DNA of 64,000 bases, taken from NCBI GenBank assembly GCA_020631735.1, contig CM036215.1, positions 16,394,346-16,458,345 of the forward strand, given 5' to 3'. The notes under the pieces were generated by a model. It did not search any database and was not told the origin of the DNA. It saw only the letters and a program-made list of their open reading frames with translations. Below are positions 1 to 10,459 of the stretch, piece by piece; position 1 is the stretch's first letter, and every line of letters begins with the position of its first letter. The stretch comes from Saccharum officinarum (taxonomy: Eukaryota > Streptophyta > Magnoliopsida > Poales > Poaceae). A program made the translations under genes and the position numbers.

Positions 1-428
1 CTTCTTCAAGATATAACATTTACAACCAAACACCCTAAAGTAAGAAATATTTGGCTTTCTTCCATGAAGTAGCTTATATGGGTCTTCTCTAGCAATGGAT
101 GACAATATAGTCTATTGATGTAGTAGCAAGCGGTATTGATTGCTTCATCCCAAAATGATTGACTCACATTGTACTCATGAAGCATTGATCTACCCATATC
201 AAGCAATGTTCTATTCTTTCTCTCATTAGGCCATTTGATTGTGGAGTGTACTTGGTCGAGAATTGATGTCTAATGCCATAGTGATCACAAAGTTCTTTAA
301 TTCTTGTATTCTTGAACTCACTTCCATTGTCACTTCTCACTTTCTTGATTCTAATCTCAAACTCATTGTGAACTCTACTGAGAAAGGTCTTGAAGGTGTC
401 AAACACTTCACTTTTATCACTAAGAAAG
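1..428 (-). pseudogene. Ty1/copia integrase fragment
   Basis: On the minus strand two overlapping frames (406-164, then 206-6) read as the integrase core of a plant Ty1/copia polyprotein. Visible pieces are VRSDNGSEFKN, the conserved TPQSNG box and a later segment with NRLYCHPLLEKT. The frame changes near the TPQSNG box and again towards position 1, so this copy cannot encode a continuous protein. Integrase would insert the element cDNA into the host genome. The fragment is cut by the window edge on one side and by the run of N on the other. The residue pattern suggests the Sirevirus lineage, but that lineage call is inference. Confidence 0.85.
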
Positions 429-528
429 NNNNNNNNNNNNNNNNNNNNNNNNNNNNNNNNNNNNNNNNNNNNNNNNNNNNNNNNNNNNNNNNNNNNNNNN
501 NNNNNNNNNNNNNNNNNNNNNNNNNNNN
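429..528. other. Assembly gap (100 N)
   Basis: Exactly 100 consecutive N. This is the usual placeholder for a scaffold gap of unknown size, so the true distance between the flanking pieces is not known. Confidence 0.98.
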
Positions 529-3094
529 TATGTCAGTTGATCCACCTGTAGCACCTTCAGAAGGGACAGCGGAACACCAGCTCAGACTCCATCACATCGC
601 TGCTCCACACGCACACGGACTCAGGTGACTCCCAGGCCAGAGGGCCAGCGTCGTGGAGGACGTTCACCTCCGAGAGTTAGAGAGGTACACCCCCAGTTGA
701 GCACTTTGACTTGAGAGTGCTACTGCACGACAGTTGCAAAGTTTGAGATTGTTGAGGTCAGCCGGTGGTTCCCACCTCAGAGGGACTCCAAAAGCTTCAG
801 AGGATTCTATACTCCTCTCCAGAGAGGACTTTTACAGAGCTCTTGTTGACAGTGGCATTGCTTTCGACCACAGAGGTTCTGTCGCATTGAGTCACTTATT
901 GAGATAGTGGGTGAGCAGCTACGTCCGCACCTGTCCTATCTACCAGGCCTGTCAGATTTTCTTGGACGGACAGGTGCATACTGCGGCACTTGGTTAGGGA
1001 GTTCTATGCTTCATTATGGATTGATCCAGCCATGAGTTCATACACTTTGCATTCAGAGGCCGCGACCGCAGACTGTACAGCTCCAGAGTACGGAGATTCT
1101 CAAACTCCCAACTTCAGACACGAAGATTCACCAGCTCTGCTTTGGTCAGACAGCTCCACCTAGACCCCTCATGGCGTTCTGTGCCACCAACAGACCTGAT
1201 CCGACCCTGTTTTCATGAGCCTTTTGCGAAGGTTCTCGTCGCACACCTGCCAGTCTGACACGATTGCTCGAGTCTTGGATGCTATTGTCAGACGCACTCT
1301 TCTTCCCAGACTTGGTTACAGAAGGGGACTCACCAGGATGCAGCTTTGGGTTATTCACCACCTTCTTTCATAGACACCTTTTGACATTTGGATCTTATGT
1401 CAGTGAGATGGAGGACACCCTGGCAGAAGGCTTCAAGGGACACCGTCGGCTGCCCTATGCTCATGGATTTGTTCATTATCAGATCTGCACTTGAGCTGCC
1501 TTCAGAAATATAGTGCTGAGATAACTGAAACCACTACTGCTTTTCCTGAGTATGATATTCGTCAGCTATGGGCTTCAGTTACTAGAGCAGCCCCCAGCAC
1601 CAGGACAGAGAGAGAGACCTGAGTGCCCGAGACAGCGGCTGAGCAGGATGCGACCATACAGGGTCTTGCTGAGGCAGAACTTGCAGATCTAGATGCTCAG
1701 CCCCGCTGATATAGCTGAGGATGAGGCCTCTGACAGCACTGACGAGGACTATCAGCCCATCCCCAGGTATCGTCTCCTAGGCCTCACGACCACGAGGCCG
1801 GTGGCTCTGGTTCAGCCTCCCGCTCAGACCCAGCCATGGTGGCTATACTTGAGAGGCTGACCCAGGCATAGGAGCGACAGGAGCTTCAGCTACAGAGACA
1901 GGCTCAGGACACAGCTGCTGCGTTTGCACAGATACAAGCTCGACAGATGAGTTCCAAAAACAGCAGCTTGAGATACAGCGCCACAGGTCGAGATGCAGCG
2001 TCAGCAGTATGAGATGCAGCGACAGAGTGCAGCTAGCAGCAGCAGTACTTGGAGCTTCTGCGTCACCTAGTCACAGTTGGGGCTCCTCCACCTGCATCTA
2101 TCCTGACTTCAGCTTTACCATTCAGTGGACCTTTAAGTCAGGATCAGCCGAGCTTTCAGTTCACATCTCCACAGCTGCAGGTTCCTCAGTCATTCCAGTC
2201 CCCGAGCTACACGCCCATTCAGACGGGGTTTACTCCTTCAAACCAGCCTCGCCCTCACATGTTGACCGGCACACCGTTCATTGATCTGAGTGCCACATAT
2301 AGCGAGTTGACTGGTCAGCCGACACCCTCGCACACCACATTTGCTACTTCTTCAGGGTTGTCAGGTCAGAGATAGTTTTCCTTCCAGTGACAGGAACAGG
2401 CACTACAGAGACTGTTCCGTCGTTCGTTGCCTCGACAGATCCCCTAGCTTTTGGCTCACTTCAGGCTCAGGTCACAGAGACTGCTTCACTTATCGCTACT
2501 TCGGTAGCACCTGTTCCTGTTGATCAGACCCAGACCGCTTCACAGCCACGTGCTTCTTCAGAGGTCAGCCAGATAGCTCTGAGTCCGAGGAGACATCTCT
2601 CAGTTTGTGATTACTCCGCACTCCTCGGCACCCCGACTCGACTCTGTCTGTTCCCCGTCAGATCCTTAGATTAGCTTTTGCGTTTGATGCCAAAGGGGGA
2701 GAGAGAGTAGATTCAGGGGAGCTTTTGTTAAAGGTTTTTCGTTCTTTCTTGTGTGCTACTCTCATGCATCATGTTTACTTTATAGTAATATATTCGTGTG
2801 ACATGTGATCTTATGAGATACCTTAAGTCTATATGGTTTATCTAATCACAACTTTAAAATATGTCATTTTTTTTTTAGCTCATAAGGTTGTGCTTCCGTG
2901 CCTTACTCCGATTTCATATGAGCTTTGTTTTATGTGTACTAACTCTTCATGTTTTATCCTATGAGTACACTTAGTTGGCTTGGAACACATAAGCATTGAC
3001 TAACCCTTGTGCTTACAGCTTTATGCTTATGTGAACCAAGCATGATAAAAAATCTCAACTCATATCTTCTGAATCTAAGTGTTGTCATCAATCA
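529..3094 (+). mobile_element. Decayed Sirevirus-type internal region upstream of 3' LTR
   Basis: This stretch ends in a polypurine tract and LTR that read on the plus strand, so it should be the 3' internal part of a Ty1/copia Sirevirus. It is rich in Gln, Pro and Ser codons. One part (about 1920-2060) repeats CAG-containing triplets encoding a Gln/Met-rich stretch, and short open frames at 2009-2375 and 2387-2674 are Pro/Ser/Thr-rich. A purine-rich block, GCCAAAGGGGGAGAGAG, lies at about 2689-2705. I see no reverse transcriptase or protease. Some Sireviruses carry an extra gene downstream of pol, and this may be its remnant, but frames are broken throughout. Confidence 0.55.
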
Positions 3095-3109
3095 CCAAAA
3101 AGGGGAGAT
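3095..3109 (+). other. Polypurine tract of Sirevirus element
   Basis: The purine run AAAAAGGGGAGAT directly precedes the LTR start TGAAAG. In LTR retrotransposons this tract primes plus-strand DNA synthesis. Confidence 0.75.
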
Positions 3110-3539
3110 TGAAAGCATTTAGGCCCCGTGTTGGTTTCGGCAATTAATGACAACACATAATTACCATGACTAACATGTGTTTTGCAGAAACATCGGTAAG
3201 TTAGGTCATGGAGATGATAACTGCTTTGAGCAATATGGCAGTCATGTCCCTTGATGGAAATCGTTTCGGTTTTCAAAGGATCAACGATAAGATTAAGGAC
3301 GGTTAGTTCCGGATGTCAAGGTGTTGAGATACATCTGGAATAGTCGTTAGGATCTTTGTTTCTTTCTTGACCGTACTATGAAGAGGGGCATGAGCGAGTA
3401 GCTTGACCTAGGTGAGTCTTATGTTTAGGTGTGGTGCACACTTGTCAAACTTAGCACTAGGTAGCTCGATAAAAGCTCAGAGTACAGTTAGAAGCGACTT
3501 GGTTCAAGTTGCATTGCGTTTAGAAGACGTTTGAGCCGT

Positions 3540-4060
3540 TTACCTATGACCGGACGCGTCCTGGTCATGATCGGACGCGTCCGGTCAGTATAAAGTGTTA
3601 ACTGCGTTTTCGGCTGACTGACCGGACGCGGTCCTTAAGAGGACCGGACGCGGTGGCCAGGCTGACACGTGTTCCAGAGGGTAAACAGCAAAGATCGGAC
3701 GCGACTGTGAAAAAGACCGGTGCGTCCGGTCATGTTCCAGTAAGGTCCAGCGGAGACCTGACGCGTCCGGTCACCTATGAACGGACGCGGTCGTACGTCC
3801 GGTCTTGTTCTAGTAAGGTCCCGTGGTGACCTGACGCGTCCGGTCACCTATGATCGGACGCGGTGTTGCGTCAGGTCAAATTTCCAGAGAGCTCTTGCAT
3901 GATCGGACGCGTCCGATCATCTCAGACCGGCGTCCGGTCAGCACAGACGCGTCAGCTCGGCGTCGGTCTCTCAGTACAAGTTTTCGTTTTCGACCGTTAT
4001 AACTGACCGGCGCGTCCGGTCATATCGACAGGCGCGTCCGGTCAGTGCGCGTCTGGCTGT
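3540..4060 (+). promoter_or_regulatory. Palindrome array in Sirevirus LTR U3
   Basis: At least fifteen copies or half-copies of a CpG-rich palindrome related to GACCGGACGCGTCCGGTC occur in about 520 bp, for example near 3550, 3575, 3765, 3835, 3905, 4010 and 4030. Spacing is irregular, separated by short AT-richer linkers. Clustered palindromes in this part of the LTR are known for Sireviruses and are thought to act in transcriptional control. No protein that binds them is evident here. Confidence 0.7.
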
Positions 4061-4091
4061 TTCGAAAGGTAACGGTTGGATTTGTCTGGTC

Positions 4092-4100
4092 TATAAATAA
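4092..4100 (+). promoter_or_regulatory. TATA-like box of Sirevirus LTR
   Basis: TATAAATAA sits about 30 bp upstream of a C-rich block, just after the palindrome array. This is the expected place for the U3/R boundary promoter. Confidence 0.65.
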
Positions 4101-4790
4101 ACCCCTCCACCTCTTTTAGAGTCTCTTGCTCATTTGTTTAGCTGAGAAACACCTTTGAAGTGTAAGGCAGTGCAAGAGCCATAGTGAGGATTGAGATTTG
4201 CGAATCAAAGTTTGAGAATCCTCTCTAGTGACAAGAGTCTAGCAAGTGTGCATCCATCTTCTCATTAGACTTGTTGTGGTCAAGTGAGAGTTCTAGCTTG
4301 TTACTCTTGGTGATCGCCATCACCTAGACGGTTTGGTGGTGATTGGGAGTTCGGTGATCATCCGACGATTGTGGGTGACCCAACTCAAGTTGTGAGCGGT
4401 TTTGGGTGATTCGCCGCGACGGAGTGTCGAAGAATCAACCCGTAGAGAGCACTTGATCCTTGCGCGGATCAAGGGGAGCTACACCCTTGCGCGGGTGCTC
4501 CAACGAGACTAGTGGGAGTGACGACTCTCCGATACCTCGGCAAAACATCGCCGTTCCTATCCCTTACTTTCGGGCATTTACTTTCTTGCATTACTTTCAT
4601 TACTTGATTACTTTCATAGAATTGCCTTGCTAGTCTAGGATTGGAACTTAGGGTGCATAACTTTTTCGGTAGAAACACAAGGAACACAAGTAGGCACTAG
4701 GGGTGAAGTTTGGCTTGTAGGATTTAATTCTTGCAATTAATTTTTAGAAAAGCCCAATTCACCCCCCTCTTGGACATCTTGATCCTTTCA

Positions 4791-5371
4791 AATTAGTATC
4801 CGAAAATCCTTTCCGACATCCTATAAAACATCCAATGTGACACCGAAATTTTTTCTTTCACGAACTAAACAAGCCTAAGGGCACCAGCAACGCAGGCGCA
4901 CAGCCTCATTAGCCTCAACCAAAAAAATACAGTACACGTAGACGAGGCTGAGACTGAGGCGCTTTTCTCCCAACACAAGCAACATGGGAGTAGAGAATCT
5001 TTCCATGGTCCTTTTCCATCACATCCTTCTTTATCCGCTGTATCAAACAAATACCAGTGTCTTTCTGCCTCACAACGCAGATTTCAAATGCTGCTTCAAC
5101 TTTTGTCAGGTCGGGGCATACACCTCTTCTGCAGGTGCACTGACGGTCTGCGAAGCCACTAGCTGTTGTGATCTGGATATGGGTTAATGATATGGCAACT
5201 GAGGCAGTACGCCAACTCACTGCGTTGGGGAAGCCCTAACGACGCCCACAAAGGCAAACACTTTCTCATATTTCTTTTTGGAAAAACTGGCTGGTGGACA
5301 CTCATCAAAGGTGACTTTTGTCATAGACCATTAAAGAAAGTTGTCTTTACTAAAAAGATACTATAAATCAG
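4791..5371. other. No recognisable gene
   Basis: I find no recognisable gene here. A 101-codon minus-strand frame (5220-4915) contains several Cys residues but matches no family I know and has no clear splice or promoter context. Confidence 0.4.
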
Positions 5372-5470
5372 TACTCTCTCCATTTCAAATTATAAGTTGT
5401 TTTAATTTTTTTAGTACATATAATTTGCTATGTATCTAAGAAACTTTAGTTTGGAACAGAGGGAGAAGTA
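5372..5470. mobile_element. Stowaway-like MITE
   Basis: The left end, CTCTCTCCATTTCAAATTAT, and the reverse complement of the right end, CTTCTCCCTCTGTTCCAAA, form imperfect terminal inverted repeats of the grass Stowaway (Tc1/mariner) type. The element is flanked by TA on both sides. At under 100 bp it is noncoding. Confidence 0.65.
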
Positions 5471-5626
5471 ATTTGCTAGTGGACATTATAGCTCTTACAA
5501 TAATATAGTATTCCCTACTCAAACAGATCACAGTTTATTTATAGAGGACAAGTATGCCCCTGCTGTTCGAACCAACATTTCAACAATATAACCAAACAGA
5601 GAGGTCAACATAACATTAGGTTGATT

Positions 5627-5711
5627 TGACATTTCAGCTAGTTTCTGTAACCCCAACTTGCTTGGGACAAAAGGCTATGTTGTTGTTGTTGTTGTGACAT
5701 TTCAGCTAGTT
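5627..5711 (+). mobile_element. 51-bp RTE-type LINE 3' tail with 17-bp target duplication
   Basis: A 51-bp insert (5644-5694) carries the plant RTE LINE 3' end, ACCCCAACTTGCTTGGGAC, followed by a (TTG)n tail. It is flanked by an exact 17-bp direct repeat, TGACATTTCAGCTAGTT, at 5627-5643 and 5695-5711. The same 3' end occurs in a longer copy at 36614-36938. This is a severely 5'-truncated LINE insertion. Confidence 0.85.
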
Positions 5712-5855
5712 GACAGATACAGAACGGTACATAATTCACCCTGATAAAGGAAAATGGTTCAGCAGGACCATGAAAATAAAATGTCAGGTTCGAGCCACAT
5801 CTGGCTATCTTGATGCTACAAATCCACACATTACAAGGTCACTTTTTCTATATAT

Positions 5856-6148
5856 TTAGTTATTCACGCTTGCACTGAGAGCCTTCTTATCCCAATACAT
5901 ATCAATTGCATGAAGCAATTTCTGGTCAGAAGTAATCTCTTCGTAGCTATGACTCGCTGTGTCTCCGTTGCCACTGAGAGGGGTCTTCGTTGCTGCCATG
6001 CCATCCCTGCAGGAGCGAACGTCGTTGTCGCCGGCGGAATGGCCCACCGCCGCCTGGATCGGCCACCGCAGCGGATACCAGGCGGCCATGGATAACCCCG
6101 CGTGCGGCTACATGGACGAACAGGCGAGATGGTGCAATGTGCGGCCAT
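5856..6148 (-). CDS. Uncharacterised small open frame downstream of TH1
   Basis: A 77-codon frame (6089-5856) on the minus strand ends with a hydrophilic stretch containing SDQKLLHAIDMYWDKKALSA, which looks like real protein rather than shadow sequence. An overlapping longer frame starts at 6148. It lies about 280 bp downstream of the TH1-like stop codon on the same strand. I do not recognise the family. The composition (no signal peptide, predicted helical C-terminal half) gives no function. It could be a gene fragment captured by a transposon, a short independent gene, or chance. Confidence 0.3.
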
Positions 6149-6426
6149 GTGACTGAATGGATGGGATGACCTGCTGTGGGGGAAAAAATTAGTACTTGCA
6201 TTGCATCAAATGTAGTTCTGATGCATTATTAATTTCTTATTACAATTCAGCACCTTTGAAATGTCGCAAAATAATTTATTTTTCAGGGAAATGTCTCCAA
6301 ATTATTGAACATTGCAACACCTTTTTGTCTCCCCTTTTGACAAAGCGAATGGTGAAGGCTTGATTAGGAACTTATTTCGGCCTAAACAAAGAAATCAAAT
6401 GAACAGATGCCAAGTGCCAACTTGCT

Positions 6427-9400
6427 CTAAGATCTGGAGCAAGCATTCTTCAGGATAGGTCTGAGGTTTCTTGTCTCAGTCGCGACACATTCCCGGTCAA
6501 ACAGGGCAGAGACCACAGCCACACCTTTCAGATTTGGGAACCCAAGCTCCATTACGGAAGCTGCATTTCCAGCGTTGATGCCACCGATGGCCACCACAGG
6601 TAGCTTCGAAGCCAAGCAGACGGTTCTCAAGCCCTCAAACCCTAAGGTGGGATTGTTCTCCTTCGTTGTGGTTGGGAAGACACCGCCACAGCCGATGTAA
6701 TTTGCACCATTCTTCCATGCCTGCTTGGCCTGGGCCGGGGTTTTACATGAGACACCAATGATTTTTCCAGGTCCTAGGAGTTCTCGTACTTCCCATGCTG
6801 GCATGTCTGATTGACCAACATGGACGCCATCTGCATTGCATGCCAGAGCAACATCTATGCGGTCATTGATCAGTAGCGGCACTGCACTGGACTTGCAGAT
6901 TTCCACACAAGCCTTGGCAGCTTCCAAGAACTACCGTGTCCCAGCGTCTTTTTCTCTGAACATTAGAAGTTCAAAGACCGGTCAGTGAAATCAAACGAAG
7001 AGACTGAATCGCAAGAGGAACTTTGGTCGTTTTCAAGAAAGATAACCTCGATTGGACAATGGTAGCGCCACCTTCAATGGCAGCTTTCACGGCATCTTTT
7101 ATCGAACGACCCCACTTCTTATTCATCCCAGCGTCTGTCACTGCATACAGGAAGAGGTCATCTGGATTGAACTTTTGCAGTGATCCCATCTTGTATAACT
7201 GAGACTTGAGCTCGAAGAGGTGGTCAAAAGGGCCCTGAGGTCCATTTCCAATCACAAGATCTTTGCTGTGATAAAGAGCAGATTCCACAAATTTCTTCGC
7301 AACCTACCAAGATCATGTATGGAAAGAAAAACACAATGTAAGATACTACTATTATGAACAGCAAACCTGAAAAGATCCACAAACAACACTAAAAAATCTT
7401 ACTATTATGAATAGTGAACCTACATATAGTGCCAAGCTGCTAATCAAGGTTCCAAAACTATTAGGAACTGACTGAAGCACCCAAGTACGGTATTTAACAA
7501 AAGAAAAAACAACCAAGGATCTTATGATTGACGTGATTTGAACACATATTCTTTGACACAAAGTCACAGCTCGGAACAGCCTAGGGAATGCTTTATTAGA
7601 TCTAAAGAAGATTATCGCTGGCCAAGGTGCCACATGCAGTAAATGTGCATTACAACATCTCATCTAACACGACACAAATTACCACCAATCACATGCTAAT
7701 TTTCCAGACCTTTGTACTAAAGGGTCACCCCATCACAGGGGAGAATTTACTAAGTTTTGTAGCACAAAATAAATCCAAGTAAATATGGACATGGTAGAAA
7801 ACAGTTTCAATCTATGTCCTGTCCGTTGCCAAAGAATTATTTTTTCTAGTGATAAATAACACTTTCAGCAGATAATGTACCTCAATTATTTTAATTATTC
7901 TCAGGTACCAGTGTGTGATGACTTAAATGTTAGTATTTGCAGGCTAACCTGAACAGCATGCAGAATTGTTGCACCTTTTGCTAATTCAGCAGCAATACAA
8001 GAAGCTAACGTGCAACCGGTTCCATGTGTGTTATGGGTCTTCATACGCAGACCACGAAGCTCAATGAACTCCTTACCTGATGAAATAGATCAGAACTTGT
8101 ATGAGGACGCTAAAAAGGGAGGAATGAAACAAGTTTTGACAGAACAGATTAGCATTAAATTATTCAAATATACCATCAAATAATACATCAACTGCATCTG
8201 ATGAATCGGGCATATCCCCACCTTTCACAAGCACATACCTTCAAATGGTAGGTTGCATTAGCAAATTATTCATCAATCACTATATGCATTTTTAAAGAGG
8301 GAATTCACTAATGCAATTAACAATGGAGTCAAATGACGTGCTTTCAGCTAGCAAGGCACAGTTACAAGGTTTATTACTTATTCAAGACAGGAAACAATCA
8401 GTGTCATGAGGAAACTTGTGACGGGTTTAAATGGTAGGGACTGTTAGCTCCTCAAGCTGGAACTAAAAGAACTCGGTATATTCAGGCATGATAAATCAAC
8501 ATAAGAACCATGTATAGTCTGCTCCTAAAGCTGAAAATCTGGAACAGAGAGAACTTATGTATACTATTCAAGAATGATTTCATCCATATCACCACTTAAT
8601 GTGCCCTTTTCATTTATATCATTAGCCTGTGTCAATGACAAGGACATGTAGGACAAGACACATGTCATTTACTAGCTTGATGGTATAGATGGAAACTGCA
8701 TCTTAAATGGTTTATGGATGCAAGCTCCCCGTGGTTCCAAGGTTATGACAACTATGGTAGCAAGTTTGCTTCGATGATATAATTAAAAGATTCATATAGA
8801 AAATTGGGAGCTCAGGCTGGCATTCCTCCATACAGATGTAACATCAGATGCACGAGAATGACAAATTTACAGAAATAGAGAATACATACTTTGGACCAAG
8901 TTTGTAAATGGATTCAGCTGCATTGCGCATGTCAAAAATTGTATGCAATGATACATCCCCAAGTAACTTAGATGCTTCTTTCAAATTTGGAGTGACTATA
9001 TCAGCCATAGAAAATAGTTCATCCCTGCTCATAACAATTGCAAGAGCATGTCCATAAGTACTATGGAATTGATGATGTAACAGAAATAACAATCCAACAA
9101 GAACTCATAAATGCATACAGAAATTGATCCTGTACCTATATGTAGCGAGAGTAGATGGTCCCGAAAGAGTATGACCACTGGTGGACACCATGACCGGATC
9201 CACCACTAGAGCTGCCTTCAGAAACGTAAGTCATAGCAAGTAAATAACTGAGTTAGCATAGTATGCTTTCATCATACACTCGCAGCAATACAGCATACCT
9301 TTGACTGGAAACTTCCTAATACTCTCACAGAGAACTTTAACTACTCCAGCTGAAGGGAGCATCCCTGTTTTCACCTAACAAAATCAAGAATAGAACACAC

Positions 9401-10377
9401 ATAGCATAAGTTCCAAGTGAAAATAGGATACAAATCAATAGATTAAATCATAACAAACTATCACCTAACTCCAATTTGATGATACAAACATAACTGTTCT
9501 GGGCGGCCGACTAGGCGGGACTAGTCGCTAGGCGAAGGCCTTCGTCGCGACTAGGGGGGTAGGCGGTGACCTAGGCGCTAGGCGGAGTTAGGCGGCGCGG
9601 AGGCGCGCGAGGCGGCGCCGAGGCGGCGCGGAGGCGGACACACGCGCGGGCCCACGGAAAAATTGGCCCCGCCCGCGTGCGCGCGTGAGTTCCCGCGCCG
9701 ATTCCGCGTGCGCGCGGTGATTTCCTGCGCTCGATGGCGCTCGCGCGGTCGCGAATCGTGAAATTAGAGGATAAGAGGGAGAGATAGAGCTACCTGGCCA
9801 ACATTTGCTCGTCCCCGTCGTTCGAGCTCCTCTCCGCTGGCGCCGGACCTGCTCAACCCCGCCGGCCCGCCAGCCCCGCTCGTGGCCGTCGGAGGGAAGG
9901 TGCTCTTCCCCGCCGGTCGCCGGTCTCGTCTTCGGTCTTCCCCGCCTGGAAGCTGCTCCCCGCCGATCTCGTCTTCCCCGCTTGGAAGCACCTTCCCGCC
10001 GGCCGCCGGTCTCCTCTTCCCCGCCTGGAAGCTGCTCCCCGCCTGCTCCTCTTCCCCGGTCACCAAGGTCAGTTCCCCTCGTCTGCTCCTCTCCCCTCCG
10101 ACAGCAGCTCCCCTCCCCTGCTCCTCTCCCTCCCCTGTTACTTTCCCCTGCTCTGTACTCTCTCTGTGAATAAGAATGCCTGATCTGTGAATAAGTGACA
10201 ACTTGGTGTTTTTTTTTTTTGATGAACAACTTGCTGTCCATTCAATATATAGTACTTACCAACTGTCAAAACATGTTGTAGGAGCTAGGAACATGAAAGA
10301 ATAAGCCAGCAAAGAATCAGGTAAGTCTACTAGCCCTCTTTTTATATTTACTGTAACCTATATATTCAGAATTATTG

Positions 10378-10459
<82 letters not shown>

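Larger units (their letters stand above)
3110..4790 (+). repeat. Sirevirus-type 3' LTR, 1681 bp
   Basis: The LTR starts TGAAAG at 3110 and ends CTTTCA at 4790, a perfect short terminal inverted repeat. It is preceded by a polypurine tract. The 3' end has the pattern AATTCACCCCCCTCTTGG then GATCCTTTCA, which I recognise from grass Sirevirus LTRs. The U3 part (about 3540-4060) is packed with GC-rich palindromes built on the half-site GACCGGACGCG. A TATA-like box lies at 4092-4100. No second copy of this LTR is in the window, so the 5' end of the element is missing or lies beyond the gap. Confidence 0.8.

Noticed and set aside
9588..10241. A 217-codon and other frames in the TH1 intron-2 element
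   Set aside because: Low-complexity Arg/Gly/Glu or Pro/Ser sequence from GC-rich repeats, open on both strands, not protein-like.
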